Below, piece after piece: positions 22,986-29,838 of a DNA stretch of 39,896 nucleotides. The translations under genes and the position numbers were made by a program. Below the pieces are notes generated by a model. The model saw only the letters and a program-made list of their open reading frames with translations. It did no database searches and was not told the DNA's origin. Within the stretch, counting starts at the first letter, position 1; each line of letters opens with the position of its first letter. Source of the stretch: Mangrovactinospora gilvigrisea (GTDB lineage Bacteria; Actinomycetota; Actinomycetes; Streptomycetales; Streptomycetaceae). The stretch is taken from positions 1 through 39,896 of the forward strand of contig NZ_MLCF01000014.1 in assembly GCF_001879105.1 (NCBI RefSeq). The letters run 5' to 3'.

Positions 22986-24158
22986 GTGGTTTTGGTGGCT
23001 GTGGGATACCTGGTGACGGTGGTGCTGGCCGCGCTGATCGCGGTGTGCTGCCTGGTGCGCATCCGCGGGCCGAAGCCGCTGTTCGCCCTGGCCTACCGGC
23101 TCGGCCTGGTCTTCAACGAGGTGCCGTTCCTCGCCCTCTACGCGCTGGCGGCAGCGACGGCCCTGGCGTTCGCGGAGGGCGACATCGCCACCCCCGCCGA
23201 CCGGGTGGTCGTGGCGGCGGCCGTGCTCCCGGCCGCCGCCTTCGTCCTGATCGCCCGGCGCGGCATACGTGCCGCGCCCGCCGTTGCGCTCGCCCTGCAG
23301 GAGGCGTTCGGCCCCGGCGCGGGCACCCGCCGGCGCCCGCCGCTGGCGCGGATCCTGCTGCGGCCCATCCTCCGCCGCCGCGCCGACGTCCGACGGGTGG
23401 GCGACCTCGCCTTCGGCGACGAAGGCCCCCGCAACCTCCTCGACGTCTACCACCACCGCGCCCGACCCCAGGGCGGCCCCGTCCTGATCCACTTTCATGG
23501 CGGCCACTACGACCAGGGCCGCAAGAACACCCAGTCGCTGCCGCTGCTCTACCGCCTGGCGAGCCGGGGCTGGGTCTGCATCAGCGCCAACTACCGGCTG
23601 CGGCCGGCCTTCTCCCACCCCGACCACCTGATCGACGCCAAGAAGGTCATCGCCTGGGCGCGCGAGCACGCCGCCGAGTACGGCGCGGACCCCGCGGCCG
23701 GGGTGTTCGTCTCCGGCAGCTCTGCCGGGGGCCATCTCGCGTCGCTCGCCGCCCTCACCCCCGACGAGCCGCGCTTCCAACCCGGGTTCGAGCAGGCCGA
23801 CACCTCGGTGACCGCCGCCGTCGTGCTCAACGGCTACCTTGGGGAGTATTTCGACGGGGACCCGGCCACCTCCCCGGTCAACCTCGTCCGCCCGGACGCG
23901 CCCCCGTTCCTGATCGCGCACGGCGACCTTGACGAGCTGGTGCCGACCGACAACCCCCGGGCGCTGGTGACCGCTCTGCGCACCGCCTCTACCGCGCCCG
24001 TGGTCTACGCCGAACTCCCCGGCGGGCACCACGCCTTCGACCTCTTCCACTCCTTCCGCTTCGAGGCGCTCATCGACGGCATCGAGGAGTTCGCCGCAAA
24101 GGTGCGGGCACGGAAACCCGACCCTCACCCACACCAGCACGGCTCCGGATCCAGGTGA
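22986..24158 (+). CDS. Alpha/beta hydrolase (HSL/lipase-like) with N-terminal membrane segments
   Basis: A 390-residue protein. Residues 1-100 hold two or three hydrophobic segments (VVLVAVGYLVTVVLAALIAV; FLALYALAAATALAFA; VVVAAAVLPAAAFVLIA), so the enzyme is membrane-anchored. The catalytic domain has the oxyanion motif HFHGGHYDQG, the nucleophile elbow GSSAGG, an acid in HGDLDELVP and the catalytic His in GGHHAFDLF, all in order. These mark the hormone-sensitive-lipase / steryl-acetyl-hydrolase group, which cleaves esters of small alcohols or lipids. GTG 22986 was chosen because GAGGGG lies nine bases upstream. It is probably controlled by the divergent TetR gene and is the likely selected cargo of the composite transposon. 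Confidence 0.85.
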   Translation: MVLVAVGYLVTVVLAALIAVCCLVRIRGPKPLFALAYRLGLVFNEVPFLALYALAAATALAFAEGDIATPADRVVVAAAVLPAAAFVLIARRGIRAAPAVALALQEAFGPGAGTRRRPPLARILLRPILRRRADVRRVGDLAFGDEGPRNLLDVYHHRARPQGGPVLIHFHGGHYDQGRKNTQSLPLLYRLASRGWVCISANYRLRPAFSHPDHLIDAKKVIAWAREHAAEYGADPAAGVFVSGSSAGGHLASLAALTPDEPRFQPGFEQADTSVTAAVVLNGYLGEYFDGDPATSPVNLVRPDAPPFLIAHGDLDELVPTDNPRALVTALRTASTAPVVYAELPGGHHAFDLFHSFRFEALIDGIEEFAAKVRARKPDPHPHQHGSGSR

Positions 24159-24176
24159 TCCGCTATGCAGGCAATG

Positions 24177-25072
24177 AACGTTTTTCATCCTGCCGCTGAG
24201 ATGGCGTGATGCAGCGTCAGGATGGCCTGGACGAGGGCGGTGATGCGGGTGGTGCTGCACCGCAGCTTCCGCAGCAGCCGCCAGGTCTTCAAGGTGGCGA
24301 TGGCGCGTTCGCCGGCCGCGCGGATCTTGGCGTGGGTGATGTTGACCAGCCTCGGGCCCCGCGGCAGGCCGCGGCCCCAGATCGGGGTGCGGATGGTGCC
24401 GCGGGCGCCGCGGTAGCCCTTGTCGGCGAAGACGGTCACCTTCGCGTCGGTCAGCGCGTCGAGGAGACCATGGGTGCGGGCGGCCTTAATGTCGTGCACC
24501 GCCCTGGGAAGGGCCGGGGAGGCCCAGATCAGGCGCCCGATCGGATCGGCGAGGACCTGCACGTTCATCCCGTGCTTGCGGTGCTTTCCGGAGTAGAAGG
24601 GCCGGTCGGCTTTGATGCGGTCGATCGGCAGCAGGGGTGCCGTCGAGGATCACGTGCAGCTTTGCGGCTGCCGTGATGACCGCCTCCGCGAGGGTGGCGG
24701 CGCGGGCGGCGAGCACGTCGACGGCCTCGCGTATGTAGCGGTAGACGGTGCTCACTCCGATCCGAAAGCCCGCCGCGAGCTGGGCGTAGGTGTGGCCGCA
24801 GCGCAGATGGGCGAGCACCAGCAGGGCCTGGCGGCCGGTGGTCAGCCGCCGCCAGCGGGTGCGGCGCACGACCCGGTGTCGGCCGAGTTCGCGGGCGAGG
24901 AAGCGCAGGGCGGAACTGGACAGGTCCAGCCCGGAGGGGTACACCAGCATGCGAGGCCCCTGAGGGTAGTGACGGTGATCGTGGTTGACACCGATCTACC
25001 ACAGGGTCCTCTGTGCTACCGATGGAGCGTCAGTTACGACTGCTGACCTGCAACTTCAAGTTGGCAAAGCCT
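24177..25072 (-). mobile_element. IS5-like insertion sequence, right copy (inverted, defective)
   Basis: 896 bp, in the opposite orientation to the left copy. The outer end is given with the composite transposon; the inner end begins AACGTTTTTCATCC at 24177 on the plus strand, differing from the left copy's inner end at one base. The transposase carries a frameshift. Flanks are CAATG inside and CACTG outside. Confidence 0.8.
24185..24950 (-). pseudogene. IS5-family transposase, frameshifted copy
   Basis: The N-terminal part (from [18 protein letters not shown]) is in one frame down to HVILDGT; the rest, LLPIDRI onward to LHHAISAAG, is one frame away. The shift lies at a GGGG run at 24634-24637 (plus strand), where the intact copy has one base fewer. 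Many substitutions against the left copy (for example [14 protein letters not shown] against [14 protein letters not shown]) show that the two are not recent duplicates. Because the left copy has a single continuous frame, a programmed frameshift is unlikely. A sequencing error in the homopolymer cannot be excluded. Confidence 0.8.
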
Positions 25073-25077
25073 CACTG
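25073..25077. repeat. Target-site duplication, right (CACTG)
   Basis: Partner of 21065-21069; see the composite transposon. Confidence 0.8.
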
Positions 25078-25388
25078 TGGTGGAAGCCGGAATCGTCCAG
25101 CTCCATGGCCATGGCGTACTTGAAGTCGATGCGGCAGCGGACCGCCTCGGCGGCCTGCCGGTCCGACAGGCCGAGCAGGAACTGCAGCACACAGACGGTG
25201 GCCAGCTGAGCAGGCGAGAGACCAGGACGCCCGTCCCGCGGGTACCAGTCGGCGAAGTCCTCGTCGCACCACAGCCCGTCCAGCCGGTCGCGTACCCATA
25301 TCGCCGTCGTGCCGCCTGGATTACTCGCCCGCGCGACCTGCGCAGTCAGAGGCGGAACGTGCTCACCGGAACGGGGGCGCAGGGACAA
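25078..25388 (-). pseudogene. IS1182-family transposase, N-terminal fragment
   Basis: About 104 residues from MSLRPRSGEHVPPL through the conserved N-terminal domain (RDGRPGLSPAQLATVCVLQF; LSDRQAAEAVRCRIDFKYAM) to MELDDSGFHHS, where the composite transposon cuts in. The frame then runs a few codons into the IS5-like end (EALPT) and stops. The missing remainder is at 21064-19674. Confidence 0.85.
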
Positions 25389-25498
25389 CGGACACCTCGA
25401 CAGGTACGTCAGTCGGCGGAACTACCCGAGCATGCCCGCTGACCATGCTGCCGCACCGAGAAACACCAAGATCCCCGACAGAGTCAAGGGGGCGGGTG

Positions 25499-26386
25499 TC
25501 AGCCTTCGGGGAGGGGGGCCGGGGCGGCCTCCTGGGTGGCTGCCCAGGAGGCCAGCAGGCGCAGGCGCTCGTGGGTGGGCGAGTCGGGCTGGGCGGTGTA
25601 GATGGTCAGGCTCAGGTCCGGATTCGCGGCCAGCCGCATCCCCTCGTAGGCCAGGACGAGTTCGCCCACCGCCGGGTGGTGGAAGGTCTTGGTTCCGGTG
25701 CCGTGGCGGCGCACGTTGTGCGCGCCCCAGCGGATGCGGAAGGACTCGCTGCACGTGCACAGCTCGCCGACCAGGTCCTGCAGGCCCTCGTCGTGCGGAT
25801 TGCGGCCGGCCTCGGTGCGCAGATTGTCCACCTGCATGTCGGCGAACAACTCCCAGTCGGGGTACAGGGTGCGCGCGGCGGGGGAGAGGAAGGCGAACCG
25901 GGCGAAGTTGGGCCGCCGCGGGTCGAAGGCGTACACGTCGCTGTACAGGGCGCGGGCGAGCCGGTTGGCGGCCAGCAGGTCCGCGCGGCCGTTGCCGACG
26001 AAGGCGGGCCCTTCGGTGACCGCATCGAGCACCCACTGCAGGCTGTGGTGCAGGGCCGGCGCCTTGGGCCCGGCGCGGCGGCGCGGGCGGACCAGGGCGT
26101 CGCTCCCCGTGGCGGCCTGCGCCAGGTGGGACAGATGTGCGCGCTCGGCGTCGTTGAGGTGCAGCGCACGGGCGAGGGCCTCCAGGACGCCGGGCGAGGC
26201 GCCGGCGAGGCTGCCGCGCTCGAGCTTGGCGTAGTACTCCACGCTCAGGTCCGCCAGGGCCGCGACCTCGCTGCGCCGCAGCCCCGGCACGCGGCGGCGG
26301 GTGCCCGCGGGCAGCCCGGCCTGTGCGGGGGTGATGCGGGCGCGCCGCGAGGTGAGGAACTCGCGGACCTCCTGGCGGTTGTCCAC
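25499..26386 (-). CDS. MmyB-type helix-turn-helix regulator
   Basis: A 295-residue regulator. An XRE-type HTH covers about residues 5-80 (VPGLRRSEVAALADLSVEYY, then AKLERGSLAGASPGVLEAL); the C-terminal two-thirds match the MmyB-like ligand-binding domain, with NRLARALYSDVYAFDPRRPN and the closing VGELVLAYEGMRL and LTIYTAQPDSPTHERL. Proteins of this family bind a hydrophobic ligand, possibly a fatty acid, and commonly sit beside short-chain dehydrogenase genes, as here. It is divergent from the MFS gene at 26580, and a palindrome at 26419-26439 lies 33 bp before its start. The start codon is the ATG of MDNRQEVREFL. The IS1182 end lies ten bases beyond its stop and leaves the gene intact. Confidence 0.88.
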   Translation of the reverse strand: MDNRQEVREFLTSRRARITPAQAGLPAGTRRRVPGLRRSEVAALADLSVEYYAKLERGSLAGASPGVLEALARALHLNDAERAHLSHLAQAATGSDALVRPRRRAGPKAPALHHSLQWVLDAVTEGPAFVGNGRADLLAANRLARALYSDVYAFDPRRPNFARFAFLSPAARTLYPDWELFADMQVDNLRTEAGRNPHDEGLQDLVGELCTCSESFRIRWGAHNVRRHGTGTKTFHHPAVGELVLAYEGMRLAANPDLSLTIYTAQPDSPTHERLRLLASWAATQEAAPAPLPEG

Positions 26387-26418
26387 CCCTTGACCCTACG
26401 GCCCGCGCCCCGGTGGTG

Positions 26419-26439
26419 GGGTGTACTGGCAGTACCTCC
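26419..26439. promoter_or_regulatory. Candidate MmyB-regulator operator, site 1
   Basis: The left half GGGTGTACTG (26419-26428) and right half CAGTACCTCC (26430-26439) form a dyad whose core GTACTG-G-CAGTAC is perfect. It lies between the divergent regulator and MFS genes. The left half is identical to that of site 2 at 29717, upstream of a second target gene. Confidence 0.65.
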
Positions 26440-26579
26440 TTCGCCAGGGACTCCCCAGCCGCCCACCTGCGCGGTTGCCTGGAACTGCGGCACCGCCCGG
26501 GCTTGGGCCCGGAGGGCGGGCAGGCGCATTGTCGGGCGAGAGTGTCGGGGAGCGGACATTGAGGCAGGAGACCGTGGCG

Positions 26580-27839
26580 GTGCACGCGCAGGACACCGGC
26601 GACGCGCCGCCGGCGCGGCGCGGCGGCCGGATGCCCTGGGCCGTCTACATGCTGGCGGCGGGGACCTTCCTGATGGGCACCACCGAGTTCGTGGTGGCCG
26701 GCCTGCTGCCGGAGATCGCGGACGATCTGGGGGTGGGGGTGGCCCGCACCGGGCTGCTGATCACGGTGTTCGCGGTCGGGATGATCGTCGGGGCGCCGCT
26801 GATGACGCTGCTGACCCTGCGCATTCCCCGGCGGGTGACGCTGCTGCTGGCGCTGGGGGTGTTCGCCCTCGGACACGTCGTGGTCGCCGTCGGAACCGGC
26901 TTCCCGCTGCTGCTCGCGGCCCGGTTCGCCACCGCCTTGGCGACGGGGGCGTTTTGGTCGGTGGCCTCGGTGGTGGCCACGCGCGCCGCTGGGCCGGGCG
27001 CGACCGCCCGGGCCCTTGCTCTGGTGGGCTCCGGCGGAATGCTGGCCAACGTGGTCGGGGTGCCGCTGGGCGCCTTCATCGGACAGGTGATGGGGTGGCG
27101 CGGGCCGTTTTGGGTGCTGGCCGCCCTCGCGGCTGCCGCCGCGGTGCTCATTGCCCGGGCCGTGCCCGCCGACGGCCCGAACCGGCGGGAGGTCTCGGTG
27201 CGCACGGAACTGGCCGGGCTCGGTTCCACCGGCCTGTGGTGGGCGCTGGCGGCCTGTGCGACCACCACAGGCGGCGTGCTGTCGACCTACTCCTACATCG
27301 CCCCGCTGCTGACCGGCCGGGCCGGCATCGCCGCTTCGCTGGTGCCTTTGGTGCTGGTCGGCTTCGGCATCGGGGCGCTGGCCGGCACGGTGAGCGGCGG
27401 CCGGCTGGGCGACGCGCGTCCGCACGCCACCACCATCGCCGCGGCCGGCTCGACCACCGCGGTGCTGCTGGCGCTCTGCCTGCTGTCCGGCACCACCTGG
27501 CTGGTGGTCGCCCTGGTCGCTGTCCTGGGCTTTGTGGGGCTGGGGGCCAATCCGATCCTGTCCTCCTTCGCCGTCCGCTTCGCCGAACAGGCGCCGACGC
27601 TGGCCGTCGCCCTGACCGTCTCGGCCTTCAACCTCGGCACCGCGCTGGGCACCCCGCTCGCCGGCCGCGCCCTGGACAGCGGCCTGGGGACGCTCGGTCC
27701 GGCCGCGGTCGGCGCCGCGATATCCGCACTGACCCTGCTGCCCACCATCGCCCTGGCAACCGGCCGTCGACGCCGGCCAGCGGACGCCGCTCGCGGCACC
27801 GACGCAACCGGCCCGCACGCGCGTGGGCGCACGTCGTGA
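26580..27839 (+). CDS. MFS exporter of the DHA1 (AraJ/Cml-like) group
   Basis: About 419 residues with 12 predicted membrane helices. TM1 carries the subfamily signature FLMGTTEFVVAGLLPEIA, typical of DHA1 exporters such as AraJ and chloramphenicol-efflux-like proteins, and the loop 4-5 motif is seen around VVATRAAGPGATARALALVG. It uses the proton gradient to expel a small molecule. The start is uncertain: GTG 26580 has AGGAG nine bases upstream, while GTG 26574 and TTG 26559 are also in frame. Its stop overlaps the start of the SDR-like gene (GTGA, 27836-27839), so the two are coupled. The palindrome just upstream suggests control by the divergent MmyB-type regulator. Confidence 0.85.
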   Translation: MHAQDTGDAPPARRGGRMPWAVYMLAAGTFLMGTTEFVVAGLLPEIADDLGVGVARTGLLITVFAVGMIVGAPLMTLLTLRIPRRVTLLLALGVFALGHVVVAVGTGFPLLLAARFATALATGAFWSVASVVATRAAGPGATARALALVGSGGMLANVVGVPLGAFIGQVMGWRGPFWVLAALAAAAAVLIARAVPADGPNRREVSVRTELAGLGSTGLWWALAACATTTGGVLSTYSYIAPLLTGRAGIAASLVPLVLVGFGIGALAGTVSGGRLGDARPHATTIAAAGSTTAVLLALCLLSGTTWLVVALVAVLGFVGLGANPILSSFAVRFAEQAPTLAVALTVSAFNLGTALGTPLAGRALDSGLGTLGPAAVGAAISALTLLPTIALATGRRRRPADAARGTDATGPHARGRTS

Positions 27840-28501
27840 CGGCCCTGGCCATCATCGGCGCCGACGCGCTGGTCGGCATGGCGGCGGCCCGCCGATTCGG
27901 CTTGGAGGGCCACCGCATCGCCCTGATCGCCCGCAGCCGCAGCCGCGTTGACGCGCTCGCTTCCCAGCTGCGAGGCGAAGGGCTCACCGTGTGCGGATAC
28001 AGCTACGACGTCCGCAATCCTGCCTCGGTGAGCGCAGCCGTCGAACGCACGGCGGATGCGCTCGGCCCCATTGAGGTCCTTTTGCACAATCCCGCCCCGC
28101 ACGCCGGCCTCCTTCGGCCGGTCCTGAACACCCACCCCGCAGACTTCGCGACAGCAGTGGCCGCCTCCCTCCACACCGTGGCCGCGGCGGTTCAGCATGT
28201 GCTGCCCGGCATGCGTGCCCGGGGGAAAGGGTCCCTCCTGTTCGTCAACCGCTCGCGAGCGGTCCGCCCCTCGTTCGGCCGCGGCGGGACGTCCGTCGCC
28301 TTCGCCGGCGAGGATGCCTACGCCGAGCTTCTTCACCGCACCCTTGCCCCGGAGAACATTCACGTTGGGCAGCTCGTCCTGCTCAAGACAGTCCGGCCCG
28401 GTCATGCCACGCACCATCCGGATGCCGTCGCCGAGCGGCTGTGGAACGCCCACAGCGAGAGGATCGGCTTTCGCGTCTTCGCTGACGCCCTGAACGCGTG
28501 A
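27836..28501 (+). CDS. SDR-like protein with a degenerate cofactor loop
   Basis: A 221-residue Rossmann-type protein with the short-chain dehydrogenase outline (LAIIGADALVGMAAARRFG, then ALIARSRSRVDAL, LGPIEVLLHNPAPHAG, KGSLLFVNRSRAVRP). It is a clear paralogue of the gene at 29839: the pieces IIGA, AARRFG, LPGM, LFVN, RTLAPENIHV and FADA recur in order. The dinucleotide loop of the paralogue (GAGPGLG) reads GADALVG here, and neither protein has the YxxxK catalytic pair of classical SDRs. It may be a non-catalytic or altered-specificity member. Its GTG start overlaps the MFS stop by four bases, so the pair is made together. Confidence 0.75.
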   Translation: MTALAIIGADALVGMAAARRFGLEGHRIALIARSRSRVDALASQLRGEGLTVCGYSYDVRNPASVSAAVERTADALGPIEVLLHNPAPHAGLLRPVLNTHPADFATAVAASLHTVAAAVQHVLPGMRARGKGSLLFVNRSRAVRPSFGRGGTSVAFAGEDAYAELLHRTLAPENIHVGQLVLLKTVRPGHATHHPDAVAERLWNAHSERIGFRVFADALNA

Positions 28502-28528
28502 GCTGTGCCGCGCACCGGAACCCAGGGC

Positions 28529-29152
28529 TCAGTTGCTGATGGCGGCATGGCTCGTCGGTAGTGCGTGTCGGTGAGCTGGGAGACCAGGAAGGCGGCGATG
28601 TCGGCGCGGCTCATGGCGCTGCCGACCTTGTCGTGGCCGAGGAAGCCGGAGCGGATGCGGCCGGTGGCGGGCTTGCCGGTCGGGTTGGTTATGCGGGCGA
28701 TGGTGTAGTCGAGGCCGGAGGCGGTGGCCCGTCAGCTCTGCCAGCGCGTTGGGGAACATCAGCTTCGCCAAGATGGGGAGCACCTTGTGCTTCCAGTGCG
28801 GCTTGTCGTGCGGGTCGGCCAGGGAGGGGGTGGCCAGTCCGATGAACCGCTGTACACCTTCGGTCTCCATCGCCTGCACGATGAGGCGGGTACCGTCGGC
28901 CAGCGGGGTGCCGGTGGCGGAGCGCTTCAGGGATGGCCCCAGGGCGCTGACGACGGCGTCCGCGCCGGTGATGGCCTGTTCGACGCAGGCCTCGTCCGAC
29001 AACTGGCCGCTGATGAGTGTGAGTTGGGGATGGGCGAAGGTGAGCTTGCCGGGGCTGCGGGTCAGGGCGGTGACGTGGTGGCCGGCGTCCAGGAGCTGCT
29101 GGACGACCAGGCGGCCGATGCCACCGGTGGGGCCGAAGACGGTGATGCGCAT
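28529..29152 (-). pseudogene. NmrA-like NAD(P)-binding protein, broken by frameshifts
   Basis: The start is good: AAGGAG upstream of the ATG at 29152, then VFGPTGGIGRLVVQQLL, the Rossmann glycine motif of NAD(P)-binding NmrA/SDRa5 proteins, followed by GADAVVSALGPSLKR and LMFPNALAEL. At about 28735 the sequence continues in another frame (ASGLDYTIARITNPTGKPAT), with roughly ten family residues missing, so there is a small deletion plus frameshift. It proceeds through SAMSRADIAAFLVSQLTD, then a second one-base slip near 28540 would restore a natural MPAISN-like end at 28529. Intact members sense or reduce redox cofactors and quinones. It lies in the redox cluster and on the strand opposite the SDR genes. 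Confidence 0.75.
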
Positions 29153-29192
29153 CGAGGATCTCCTTGTCGTGCAGTAGGTACCGGGGGTGTCC

Positions 29193-29232
29193 CGGGACCA
29201 GCCCCCCATCGGAGAGCGGCGGGCTGGTCCCG
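29193..29232 (-). terminator. Perfect 12-bp hairpin downstream of DoxX remnant
   Basis: CGGGACCAGCCC (29193-29204) and GGGCTGGTCCCG (29221-29232) are exact reverse complements with a 16-base loop. It lies 20 bases after the minus-strand DoxX stop and before the NmrA-like start, where a terminator would separate the two genes. Confidence 0.6.
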
Positions 29233-29251
29233 TGATGCGCGCGCCGGAGGG

Positions 29252-29420
29252 TCAGAAGCTGTAGGGGCCGAAGCGCCCCCAGGCGACCAGGGCCGCCAGG
29301 ATCAGCAGGACCGCGTTGAAGGCGATGGCCTGCGGCTCCTTGCGGCGGGTGTGGGTGAGCGCGGCCAGGACCATCACCACGGCCAGGCCCGTCGCGGCCA
29401 GCGGAGTCAGGACCGTTGCT
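29252..29420 (-). pseudogene. DoxX-family membrane protein, C-terminal remnant
   Basis: The minus-strand frame reads LTPLAATGLAVVMVLAALTH, then RRKEPQAIAFNAVLLILAAL and VAWGRFGPYSF before the TGA at 29254-29252. Two membrane helices separated by a short RRKEP loop, and this ending, are typical of the last third of DoxX-like proteins. The N-terminal two-thirds are missing: at about 29420 the sequence changes to an alcohol-dehydrogenase end on the other strand. Confidence 0.55.
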
Positions 29421-29582
29421 ATGCCGGTGCGCCGCTACCTGCCCGAGCTGATCGAGCGGGTGCTGGCCGGCCGGATCGACCCGGGCCGGGTCTTCGACCT
29501 GACCCTGCCGCTGGAGCAGGTCGCCGAGGGCTACAAGGCCATGGACGAGCGCCGCGCCATCAAGACCCTCCTCACGCCCTGA
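29421..29582 (+). pseudogene. Zinc-type alcohol dehydrogenase, C-terminal remnant
   Basis: The 53 residues read YLPELIERVLAGRIDPGRVF, then LTLPLEQVAEGYKAMDERRA, then IKTLLTP and stop. This is the closing helix-strand unit of medium-chain dehydrogenases (family pattern ..L...I.AG.IDP..V.T..LPLE...EGY). The cofactor and zinc domains are absent. The remnant abuts the DoxX remnant head to head, marking an old deletion or rearrangement joint near 29420. Confidence 0.65.
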
Positions 29583-29716
29583 CAGCCCAACCATCGCTCG
29601 CCTCAACGTCCTGAGCGCCGGATCCGCGACCGATCCACCGCAGAGCGCGGCCCGCCCCGACCCGGCGGAGGTTCGGCTCCGAGGCGTGGTTGTACAGGCG
29701 GTGTCGGCGCAGCAGG

Positions 29717-29737
29717 GGGTGTACTGCCAGTGCACCC
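29717..29737. promoter_or_regulatory. Candidate MmyB-regulator operator, site 2
   Basis: GGGTGTACTG (29717-29726), one base, then CAGTGCACCC (29728-29737); the arms match at nine of ten positions. The left half is identical to that of site 1. It lies about 100 bp upstream of the SDR-like gene at 29839. Confidence 0.65.
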
Positions 29738-29838
29738 CTCGCCGGTGACTCGCTGCGCACGGCGGCCGGGGGTTTCCTTGACCGAGGAGGACGGCGGGGG
29801 CCGACCCCGCGGCACCCGATCTGGAAGGACGACCCGCC

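Larger units (their letters stand above)
21070..25072. mobile_element. Composite transposon: two inverted IS5-like copies around TetR/hydrolase cargo
   Basis: The outer ends are AGCCTTTTCCAACCTGAAG (21070-21088) and, on the minus strand from 25072, AGGCTTTGCCAACTTGAAG; 16 of 19 bases match. A 5-bp duplication (CACTG) flanks the whole 4003-bp unit. The left copy (21070-21963) and right copy (24177-25072) are in opposite orientation and clearly diverged, so they are related but not freshly duplicated elements. The cargo, 21964-24176, holds a recQ-like gene end, a TetR regulator and an alpha/beta hydrolase. The transposase of the left copy is intact and could in principle serve both ends. Confidence 0.85.
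19641..25488 (-). mobile_element. IS1182-family insertion sequence interrupted by a composite transposon
   Basis: The ends are perfect 26-bp inverted repeats: 19641-19666 (begins CTTGACTCTGTCGG) and 25463-25488 (ends CAGAGTCAAG). Inside, the transposase is in two parts on the minus strand, N-terminal at 25388-25078 and C-terminal at 21064-19674, separated by a 4003-bp insertion flanked by CACTG on both sides. Removing the insertion and one CACTG leaves about 1840 bp, the usual size of the family, with the reading frame restored. No target duplication is visible outside the IS1182 ends. It lies between the small membrane protein gene and the MmyB-type regulator, ending ten bases from the regulator's stop. 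Confidence 0.9.

Noticed and set aside
22960..23932. A 325-residue plus-strand frame overlapping the alpha/beta hydrolase
   Set aside because: Arg/Pro-rich shadow of the hydrolase, whose own frame has all catalytic motifs.
24634..24637. A programmed frameshift in the right IS5-like transposase
   Set aside because: The left copy encodes the whole transposase in one frame, so the extra base is more likely a mutation or a sequencing error.
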